Shown one piece after another: positions 26,360 through 33,000 of a stretch of 64,000 bases of DNA. Source of the stretch: Pseudomonas orientalis (GTDB lineage: Bacteria; Pseudomonadota; Gammaproteobacteria; Pseudomonadales; Pseudomonadaceae). The notes under the pieces are model-generated. The model had not been told where the DNA came from, made no database searches, and saw only the letters and a program-made list of their open reading frames with translations. Every line of letters begins with the position of its first letter. Position 1 is the stretch's first letter. The stretch covers positions 5,379,501 through 5,443,500 of the forward strand of contig NZ_CP094351.1 of assembly GCF_022807995.1 (NCBI RefSeq), read 5' to 3'. A program made the translations under genes and the position numbers.

Positions 26360-27238
26360 TCACGCCGCTAGCTTTTCCGCCGCTATCGGTGAGTGGTAAC
26401 CGTTGTAACTGTGGCGCCTTACACTGTTGTAGCGCGCCACATATCGGTTGATATCTGCCCGAGCTTCGTACTCCGAGCTGTAACCTTTCTCGGGCACCCA
26501 CTCGGACTTCAAGCTGCCAAAGAAACGCTCCATCGGGGCATTATCCCAGCACTGCCCTTTTCGACTCATGCTCTGCTTGAGCTCATGGGCCTGCAATTCA
26601 GCCCTGAATTTATGACTGGTGTACTGGCAGCCTTGGTCGGAATGAAACAGCACACCTTTAGGCCTCCCTCTCAATTCAACAGCCATGCGCAGTGACTCAG
26701 TAGCCAACGTCGCATCGGCGACCAGTGAATACGACCACCCCACCACTCGGCGGGCAAACAGGTCCAAAACTACCGAGAAGTAGAGCCAGCGCTTACCGAG
26801 CTGGATATAGGTGATGTCCGCGCACCAGACCTTGTTGATGTCCGCTACGTAGAACTCGCGCTCCAGTTCATGCTCAGCCACCAGAGACTCCACGCCTGAC
26901 GATTTGTATTTGTGGGGCCTGCGTTGGCGGCTGGCAATCCCGGCTTCCTTCATCAAGCTGCGAGCCATGTAACGCCCCACCTGATGGCCTGCACCTCGCA
27001 GGTCTTCAGAAAGGGTTCGCGCTCCAGCCGATCCTCTTGAGGCCTTGTGGTACTTAACGAGAACAACCTTGAGCGCTTCGCGCTCCAGGTTGATTTTTCC
27101 CTGGCGCTGGCGCCAGGCGTAGTAGCTGCTGCGGTTGACTTCAAAAACACGACAGCAATCTGTAATGCCGTACTGTTCGCCTAGCTCGCTGATCAGAGGG
27201 AATGATCTTTGGAGTCCAAAAGCAGGAGAACACTGGCC
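26360..27238 (-). CDS. IS3-family transposase OrfB (DDE catalytic part)
   Basis: About 292 codons encoding the catalytic half of the transposase, entered by -1 frameshifting from orfA. It opens with a segment containing YGITDCCRVFEVNRSSYYAWR, then a helix-turn-helix-like HQVGRYMARSLMKEAGI, and the integrase core with ADITYI (first Asp), HSDQG (second Asp) and ERFFGSLKSEW (Glu) of the DDE triad, ending in a typical NSVRRHSYNGYHSP block. No ATG suits an independent start near the beginning, so the working protein is probably the 379-residue OrfAB fusion. Confidence 0.88.
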   Translation of the reverse strand, partial: GQCSPAFGLQRSFPLISELGEQYGITDCCRVFEVNRSSYYAWRQRQGKINLEREALKVVLVKYHKASRGSAGARTLSEDLRGAGHQVGRYMARSLMKEAGIASRQRRPHKYKSSGVESLVAEHELEREFYVADINKVWCADITYIQLGKRWLYFSVVLDLFARRVVGWSYSLVADATLATESLRMAVELRGRPKGVLFHSDQGCQYTSHKFRAELQAHELKQSMSRKGQCWDNAPMERFFGSLKSEWVPEKGYSSEYEARADINRYVARYNSVRRHSYNGYHSPIAAEKLAA

Positions 27239-27498
27239 TTTTTTAGGATTTCGATATCTCGATCTTTCTGCCTGAGCAGGGCTTGGAGTTCCTGAATTTT
27301 CTTCTGATCGGTAGTAATTGCTTTTGTGCCCGTCATCGTGGATCCGGCGCGCTCTTTACGCACCTGCTCGACCCAGCGACGCAAAGCCGTAGGGCCAATA
27401 TCCAAACTGGCGCAAACTTCGGGAACAGGCATGTTTTGATCAAGCACCATGCTTGCAGCGTTGAGTTTGACCTCACTGGAATAGGACTTTCGCATCAT
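27193..27498 (-). CDS. IS3-family transposase OrfA (DNA-binding part)
   Basis: A 101-residue protein with an N-terminal helix-turn-helix (SEVKLNAASMVLDQNMPVPEVCASLDIGPTALRRWV) and a C-terminal leucine-zipper-like helix (QKKIQELQALLRQKDRDIEILKKA), as in IS3-family OrfA. GAGG lies upstream of the tandem ATG ATG. Ribosomes that do not shift frame end at 27193 and make OrfA alone, which usually limits transposition. Confidence 0.88.
   Translation of the reverse strand: MMRKSYSSEVKLNAASMVLDQNMPVPEVCASLDIGPTALRRWVEQVRKERAGSTMTGTKAITTDQKKIQELQALLRQKDRDIEILKKASVLLLLDSKDHSL
27238..27244 (-). other. Programmed -1 frameshift site A AAA AAG
   Basis: On the minus strand the heptamer A AAA AAG is read in orfA phase as (CT)A AAA AAG. 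Slipping back one base continues into orfB with no stop codon. This is the standard signal producing the OrfAB transposase. Confidence 0.85.
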
Positions 27499-27669
27499 CT
27501 GTACACCTCAGGTTTGGGCGCCATCATAGCGCCCTATTGATGTGTCCAATTTCATTAGGCCAGATCAGCTTGCCCCCGATTGCGGTGGGTCAGCTAATAG
27601 ATATGTGGCTGATACACCGCTATCGGGGGCAAGCCCCCTCTCACATTTGCTCAGTAGCGTCTGTTAGAT

Positions 27670-27713
27670 AGCGGTCCCAATCAAAGACCGATCAGTCCCT
27701 ATTTGGGACCGCT
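27670..27713 (-). terminator. Long hairpin directly after the small gene's stop
   Basis: AGCGGTCCCAA and TTGGGACCGCT form a perfect 11-bp stem around a 22-base loop, starting at the base after the stop codon of the small gene at 27714. The minus-strand side lacks a T run, so it may protect the mRNA end rather than terminate. Confidence 0.5.
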
Positions 27714-27953
27714 TTAAAATTCCGGCGAAGGACTGACTTGCTCCAGCGCTCTATCGACCAGCAACTGCCCCAACTCTGCCATCTGCTGAATACCAAGCAT
27801 GATGGCGCGCTGGGAAGTGTCCAGATCGAAGGCCAAGTTGCAGGTGAGCGCGTTGAGAGAGGACAGGGTTTCGCTGGCGTTGACCAGCAGGGTTTCGGTG
27901 TTTTGATGAGGGTTTACGGTGAAGAGCGGCGGATTGGGGGTAGGTTTGATCAT
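27714..27953 (-). CDS. Small DUF6124/DUF3077-like protein
   Basis: A 79-residue protein beginning MIKPTPNPPLFTVNPHQNTETLLVNASETL, with the TVNP...LL.NASETL pattern that I associate with the small Pseudomonas-specific DUF6124/DUF3077-type proteins. The rest is a helix-rich, slightly acidic segment without signal peptide. The function of the family is unknown to me. AGGAG 7 bases before the ATG is a strong ribosome-binding site, but it lies inside a sequence that can be base-paired by the structured leader upstream, so translation may be regulated. Confidence 0.7.
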   Translation of the reverse strand: MIKPTPNPPLFTVNPHQNTETLLVNASETLSSLNALTCNLAFDLDTSQRAIMLGIQQMAELGQLLVDRALEQVSPSPEF

Positions 27954-28212
27954 GATGAAACTCCTAAACAGTCAGTAAGGAGCGCCACCGTTCGCTTGCA
28001 CGCGAATGAGGGTGGCGACCGTGCGCAGGTGTGCAAGACCGGGCCTGTTTAGGACACCCAGCAGGTCCGAAGACCTCCTGCGCGCAGCCGCCATAAAGCA
28101 GCGAGCACAAAAAACGCCCGTGGTTGGCTGGGCGTTCGTACGCCTAAACAGTTTCGTCGGACTTGCACGTCCGTGTCACCGTTTTTTGCGATGACGGGAC
28201 GAAGACTAGGCG
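27954..28212 (-). ncRNA. Highly structured leader RNA of the small gene (candidate)
   Basis: This stretch has no gene. Read on the minus strand it contains, in order: an outer stem TAGGCG/CGCC-TA (28212-28141 region) enclosing GGAC-loop-GTCC (28172-28159); an intrinsic terminator (28137-28109); a GGTC-TTCG-GACC hairpin; and a CGCCACC/GGTGGCG stem (28017-27983) capped by TTCGC/GCGAA. The 9-mer CTGTTTAGG occurs at 28151-28143 and again at 27971-27963, and its complement CCTAAACAG at 28053-28045, so the middle copy can pair with either outer copy. The last copy covers the AGGAG ribosome-binding site. Two hairpin loops share the same 7-mer, and its complement occurs once between them. Confidence 0.55.
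28109..28137 (-). terminator. Intrinsic terminator inside the leader
   Basis: On the minus strand AACGCCC and GGGCGTT form a 7-bp stem with a 10-base loop, followed directly by six T. It lies about 155 bases before the start codon of the small gene, a position suited to attenuation. Confidence 0.65.
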
Positions 28213-28230
28213 TGCGGACTTCTCACCACA

Positions 28231-28271
28231 AGTTCATGCATGGCCCAAAATCTTGAAGGAAAGATCCGAAG
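28231..28271. repeat. Direct repeat copy 1, downstream of the immunity-like gene
   Basis: A ~41-base sequence with core GGCCCAAAATCTTG recurs at 29383-29423 with about four or five mismatches in the same orientation. The two copies flank the toxin/immunity pair. Confidence 0.75.
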
Positions 28272-28280
28272 GCTGGCCCA

Positions 28281-28700
28281 TCACAACACCATCATTACCT
28301 TGACCTTCCCCAGGCCTTCCAGTGCATAACTGTGGTACTCGTACACTTCTCCCTGAATAACCAGCTGCAGAGCACCCCCTTCATTATTGACTTGAACATC
28401 CGGCTCTTTTGTTTTGAGAAAAGAAGGTGCAGACACTAATGCGCTGAGGATTTCCTGATCACTTCCCAAATCCTTATGCACGTAGTACCTGTAGGAAAAC
28501 CCTACCGTCGCACCACCTTGGCTATCTCGTGCACCATAGATCGACATACCGTTGCCCAGGGAATGCTTCAACACCACTTCATCCAGGTCCGGTGTTCCGG
28601 GCGACAGGATCCAACTGCCGCCGATATAGATCAGGCAGACCACAAGCAGGCAATTACGCAGAACAGGCATGAGGCGCTCAGTGGCCTTGCGAAATGGCAT
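28281..28700 (-). CDS. Putative immunity protein for the adjacent type 44 toxin
   Basis: A 139-residue protein of no family I recognise. It has a basic N-terminus, one predicted membrane helix (about residues 13-31) and a mostly polar remainder, suggesting a membrane-anchored periplasmic protein. Its ATG at 28700 lies inside the end of the toxin gene (23-base overlap), so it is translationally coupled. Position and size point to an immunity protein guarding against the toxin; this is inference from context. Confidence 0.55.
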   Translation of the reverse strand: MPFRKATERLMPVLRNCLLVVCLIYIGGSWILSPGTPDLDEVVLKHSLGNGMSIYGARDSQGGATVGFSYRYYVHKDLGSDQEILSALVSAPSFLKTKEPDVQVNNEGGALQLVIQGEVYEYHSYALEGLGKVKVMMVL

Positions 28701-29061
28701 ATTCAATACCTCTTCTTATCCAATATTGGTCCCGTGGGTCATCACCAAAAGGCTCACCGCCCCACCATGATCCAAAATCCGGACGGGTCGTTTTCGCGAC
28801 GGTTTGAGCGACACCGGCGGCTCGCAGCAACACATTTTCGGGAATGCCCAGCACCGTGCCCGTAGCACCGTAATTGAAGTTACCAAAAGCTTCGTACTGA
28901 CGCCCCCGCTTCTTGTAGTTCCAAGGGCCGGCAGCACGGACCTGGGAGTAAAACCAGGAATAGGCGAAAGCCGAGCCGGGCTTGAGATGAATGCGCTTGC
29001 AGTTGGATATCGCCATGTTTTCAAGAATTGAAACACCCGGCGGCATTAATGGAACGGCCAT
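28678..29061 (-). CDS. Polymorphic toxin type 44 domain protein
   Basis: A 127-residue protein that is almost entirely a type 44 polymorphic toxin domain (Ntox44). The diagnostic blocks are GPWNYK (45-50), GNFNYGATG (60-68) and GDDPRD (106-111); these are the family's proposed catalytic region, expected to act as a nuclease. The N-terminus VPLMPPGVSI precedes the domain. The ATG at 29061 has AAGGA 8 bases upstream; a GTG at 29109 would add 16 residues. No signal peptide, PAAR, Rhs or VgrG part is attached or nearby, so delivery is unclear. Confidence 0.75.
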   Translation of the reverse strand: MAVPLMPPGVSILENMAISNCKRIHLKPGSAFAYSWFYSQVRAAGPWNYKKRGRQYEAFGNFNYGATGTVLGIPENVLLRAAGVAQTVAKTTRPDFGSWWGGEPFGDDPRDQYWIRRGIEYAISQGH

Positions 29062-29197
29062 TTGCGGATCCTTGCTGGCAGTGAGGAACGGAGAAACTAA
29101 CCACTCCACTCCGGCCTGAACACCCGCCTAATCCAAATCAGAACTCGCCTACAGCAACTCCATCCTATTCCGACATACCGCCCATTGAGGGTTGTCG

Positions 29198-29275
29198 ATG
29201 CAAAGTACTTACGACCTGTGGCAGGCCGAACATCGGGAGCAGCCGGTGATTGAGCGGTTTGCGCGGATTGATTGA
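29198..29275 (+). CDS. Possible 25-codon ORF or gene remnant
   Basis: A short frame beginning MQSTYDLWQAEHREQP and ending in FARID. Its composition looks protein-like, but no ribosome-binding site is evident and a stop lies four codons upstream. It may be the remnant of a larger gene removed when the surrounding accessory DNA changed. The region 29062-29568 otherwise holds only a direct repeat and two REPINs. Confidence 0.2.
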   Translation: MQSTYDLWQAEHREQPVIERFARID

Positions 29276-29279
29276 GAAT

Positions 29280-29360
29280 GGGGGGCTTACCCCGATAGCA
29301 GTGGGTCAGCTAACAAATTTCTGGCTGATACACCGCTATCGGGGGCAAGTCCCCTCCCAC
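29280..29360. repeat. REPIN, type A, decayed left arm
   Basis: The left unit has lost its GTGGGA end and reads GGGGGCTTACCCCGATAGC; the right unit is nearly complete and ends TCCCAC. Confidence 0.75.
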
Positions 29361-29382
29361 ATTTGCTCAGTAGCGCTTGAGA

Positions 29383-29423
29383 AGTTAATGCACGGCCCAA
29401 AATCTTGCAGGAAAAATCCGAAG
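29383..29423. repeat. Direct repeat copy 2, upstream of the toxin gene
   Basis: Partner of the copy at 28231-28271, same orientation, sharing GGCCCAAAATCTTG and most flanking bases. It lies between two REPINs. Confidence 0.75.
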
Positions 29424-29457
29424 CCACCCGCAGTCTGTCAAACACCGATACTTTAAT

Positions 29458-29544
29458 GTGGGAGGGGGCTTGCCCCCGATGGCAGTGGGCCAGCCAGAGA
29501 TTTATCAACTGACACTCTGTCATCGGGGGCAAGCACCCTCCCAC
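29458..29544. repeat. REPIN, type A
   Basis: Inverted pair of GTGGGAGGGGGCTTGCCCCC units with one changed base in the right arm (AAGCACCCTCCCAC), just downstream of the chpC stop. Confidence 0.85.
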
Positions 29545-29568
29545 AGTGGATCTTCATAGGGCTCAAGC

Positions 29569-30024
29569 TCAGGCCAGGCCGGACTCGGCCAGCAGGGCTT
29601 CAAGCCCCATCAGGTCCGGCACCTTCGCCACATGCTCTCCCACCTGTACCGCCGCCAGTTCCAGCGGGCACAGCGGTACGTCCACGTAGCTCAATTCGCT
29701 GTCGAGTTTGTACGAGCGCGGAATCCCCTGGATCACCAGCGCGATGAACTTCAGCGTCGGTCGCCCGCCCAGTGCATTCACCACCACGATCCGCGAGCGT
29801 TCGCCGGTCACGCTGGCTTCGCCGCACACCGCTTCAAAGCTGATCAAGGGTATTTGCCGATCCCGCCAAGTCACTTGCCGCAGGTACCATGGCGGTGCGT
29901 CGCTGGCCGGTTCGCCGCGCTGGAAGTCGATCAGTTCGGCCACCGCGACATTCGGCAGGATCAGATGACGGTCAGCCAACGGCAGCAACAGCCCGGTGAG
30001 TTGGCTCGCGCGGTGGTCAAGCAT
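29569..30024 (-). CDS. chpC: CheW-like chemosensory protein ChpC
   Basis: A 151-residue CheW-domain protein. The pattern LILPNVAVAELIDF followed by PWYLRQVTWRDRQIPLISFE is typical of CheW-like scaffold proteins that link a receptor to a CheA-type kinase. It is the last gene of the Chp cluster and overlaps the end of chpA by 8 bases. In P. aeruginosa a chpB methylesterase gene separates chpA and chpC; here it is missing. Confidence 0.85.
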   Translation of the reverse strand: MLDHRASQLTGLLLPLADRHLILPNVAVAELIDFQRGEPASDAPPWYLRQVTWRDRQIPLISFEAVCGEASVTGERSRIVVVNALGGRPTLKFIALVIQGIPRSYKLDSELSYVDVPLCPLELAAVQVGEHVAKVPDLMGLEALLAESGLA

Positions 30025-33000
30025 GGGGCTTGCTCCAGTAAGCGATGCTTTCCAGCAGTACCGACTCCTGGTAGGGCTTGCCGAGGTAGTCGTTGACGCC
30101 GATGGCCATGGCGCGGTCGCGGTGTTTCTGGCCGGTGCGCGAGGTGATCATGATGATCGGCAGGCGCATCAGGCGCGGGTCGTTGCGCACCTGGATCGCC
30201 ACTTCAAAACCGTCCATGCGCGGCATTTCGATGTCGAGCAGCATCAGGTCCGGGGTGTGTTCTTCGAGCAGGGCGAGGGCGTCAATGCCGTCCTTGGCGG
30301 TCAGCACGTTCATGCCGTTGCGCTCCAGCAGGCGACTGGTGACTTTGCGCACGGTGACCGAATCGTCCACCACCAGCACCAGCAGCGGGCGCTTTTTCAG
30401 CGGGTCGTTGAGGGTCAGTGGCGTGTCCACCGACTGCGCCGGCAACGCCGGTGGCCGCGTACGGATGTGCGCCAACAGGTCGATAATCAGCACCACGCGG
30501 CCATCGCCCAGAATCGTCGCGCCGGACAAGCCCTGCACCCCGGCAAATTGCGGTCCCAGCCCCTTGACCACGATTTCGCGCGTCCCCGCCATGGCGTCCA
30601 CATGCACCGCCACATGCCGCTCGTTGCACTGCATCAGCAACACCGGCACCGGCTGGTACTGGCCGAGCAGCTTGGGGCGACTGACGGTATGCAGCAGGTC
30701 GCCGAGGTAAAACAGTTCGTAGCGCCGGCCGGCGTATTCATAGCACGGCGGGTCCTGCTGGTAGTGCCCCGCCAATTCATGGGGCAGCACACGCACCAGG
30801 CCCTCAATGGTATTGAGCGCAATCGCGTATTGATCGTCCGCGCATTGCACCATCAGGGCCCGATTGACCGACACGGTAAACGGCAGGCGAATCCTGAAAT
30901 GCACGCCCACGCCCGGGATCGAGTCGATCACCATCGAACCGCCGAGCTGGCGCACTTCCTCATGCACCACGTCCATGCCCACGCCGCGTCCGGAAATCTG
31001 GGTGATCTTTTCCGCCGTGGAAAACCCCGGCTGCAGGATGAACTGCAGCACGTCGCGGTCGCTGATGGCTTGATCGGGATCGAGCAGGCCGCGCTTGATC
31101 GCCTTGCGGCGCACGGCTTCAAGGGGCACACCGGCGCCGTCGTCGCGCATGTCGAAGACGATATCGCCGCCTTCGTGAGTCAGGTCCAAAGTGATGCGGC
31201 CCTTCTCTGGCTTGCCCGCCTGCAGGCGCACCTCGCGGGACTCAAGACCATGGTCGACGGCGTTGCGCAGCATGTGTTCCAACGGCGCCGCCATACGCTC
31301 CAGCACGTTGCGGTCCATCTCGCCCTCGGCATTGCCGATCACGAATTCCACATCCTTGCCCAGCTCATCGGCCACCTGGCGCACGATGCGCTTGAGGCGC
31401 GGCAGCATGCGCTCGAACGGCACCATGCGCGTGCGCATCAGGCCTTCCTGCAATTGGGTGTTGATGCGCGCCTGTTGCTGCAACAGGTCGTGGGCGTCCT
31501 GGTTGCGGCGCTCGAGGGTTTCCTTGAGGTCGAGCAAGTCGGAGGCGGATTCGGACAGCGCGCGGGACAATTGCTGCAATTGCGAATGGCGATCCATTTC
31601 CAGCGGGTCGAATTCCTCGTAGCCCAGGCGTTCGGCCTCGGCCTGCTGGCGACTGAAAAGACGGCTCTGGGTTTCGCTGTCGAGGCGACGCAGTTGGTCA
31701 CGCATGCGCTCGATGGTGGTTTCCACTTCCGTGAGCGCAGTACGTGCATCGTTGACCTGCTGCTCGATACGGCCACGAAAGATCGAGGTTTCGCCGGCCA
31801 GGTTGACCAGGTCGTCGAGCAGTTCGGCGGATATCTTCACCATGTCGGCGGCCGGATCAACCACCGCCTCCGCCTTGCCCGCCGGCAACGCCACCGGCAC
31901 CACCGGCTCATCGCCCGGGTGCACCAGGCTCTTGATGCGCTCGATCAGCTTGTCCACCGAGCCCACCGGCAAGCCGTCCGCCACTGCATCGATCATCTGC
32001 GCCAGGCGGTCATGGCAACCCTGCAACAGCGCGAACAGTTCGGGCGACGGCGCCAGCAGCCCGGCGGACAGCCCCTCGTAGAGAAACTCCAGCTCGTGGG
32101 CCAGGTCACCGATCGGGCCGATCTCGACCATGCGTGCGCCCCCCTTGAGGGTGTGCAGGTCACGCAGCAGGGTTTCGACTTCCTGGCGGTTGCCGGGCTC
32201 GGCCTGCCAGCGCAGCAATGCACTGCCTGAACTGTCGAGAATATCGGCGGCTTCCTCGAGGAAAATATCCAGCAGTTCGGGGTCGGCGCCCCAGGGCTGC
32301 GGCGCTGCAACCGGGGCCGTCGGCAGGCTGCTCTGGCGCCATTCACGCAACCGGGCGAGCCATTCGACACCATCGCTCAAAGGCTGCTGGCGTTGTAATT
32401 CTTCAAGCTGCAAGGCCAGGTGTTCATGGCTGGCCATCAGCAACTGGGACAGCTCGGTGGAGTAGCTGTAGCGACGGTCCACCAGGCCTTCATAGACGCA
32501 TTCCAGCTCCTGGGCCAGATCGCCCACCGCGTCGATTTCGGCCATGCGCGCGCCGCCCTTGAGGGTGTGCAAGTCGCGCTGCAACGAGGACAACGGCGCC
32601 ATGCCATCGGGCTCCAGCAACCAGCGCTTGAGCGACTGTCCGGCGCTGTCGAGGATATCCACGGCCTCTTCAAGGAAGATCTCGACGATTTCGTCGTCCA
32701 GCGCCGTGTGCCGGCCCAGTTGCTCGGTCGCGGCGCCCAGCTCGGCGATACTCGGGGCGCGGTTGCCGTCACGTTTGATCAGGCCGGTGGCGGACGGATC
32801 GAGGGCGTCATCGAGCAACTCGCGCAGGGCCTGGACCCGCGCCGGCGCCGGGCTGATTTCCTGCCCGGCGGCCAGTTGGTCGAGCATGGTGATCAGCGCT
32901 TCATGGGCCTGCTCGGCCTCATGGAAAAACCGTTCGCTGACCGCCAGGCTGCTTTCTTCCACCGCGCCATACAGGTCGAGCAAGGCTTCGCACAGTTGAT

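Larger units (their letters stand above)
26322..27567 (-). mobile_element. IS3-family insertion sequence, 1246 bp, apparently intact
   Basis: The element starts and ends with imperfect ~25-bp inverted repeats, TGATCTGGTCCAG... at the left and TGATCTGGCCTAA... (read inward) at the right, both reaching GGACA. It is flanked by a 3-bp target duplication GCT. It holds orfA and orfB in two phases joined by an A AAA AAG slippery site, the classic IS3-family design. All transposase motifs look intact, and the target duplication is unchanged, so the insertion may be recent. Confidence 0.92.
26309..27644. repeat. REPIN, type A, split by an IS element
   Basis: The left end GTGGGAGGGGGCT (26309-26321) and the right part GCTTGCCCCCGATTGCGG (27568-27585) join into a normal type A unit once the IS and one GCT copy are removed. 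The opposite arm ends at 27644. This shows the REPIN was present before the IS arrived. Confidence 0.92.

Noticed and set aside
27193..27567. OrfA as a broken pseudogene because it ends before the catalytic part
   Set aside because: The A AAA AAG site and an open -1 frame into orfB show the normal IS3-family frameshift design.
29250..29456. Short frame running through a REPIN
   Set aside because: It is made of repeat sequence, with no coding character.
18039..29560. The 18-29.5 kb stretch as an integrative island
   Set aside because: No integrase, tRNA end or attachment repeat was found around it; only one IS and the small cassette repeats are present.
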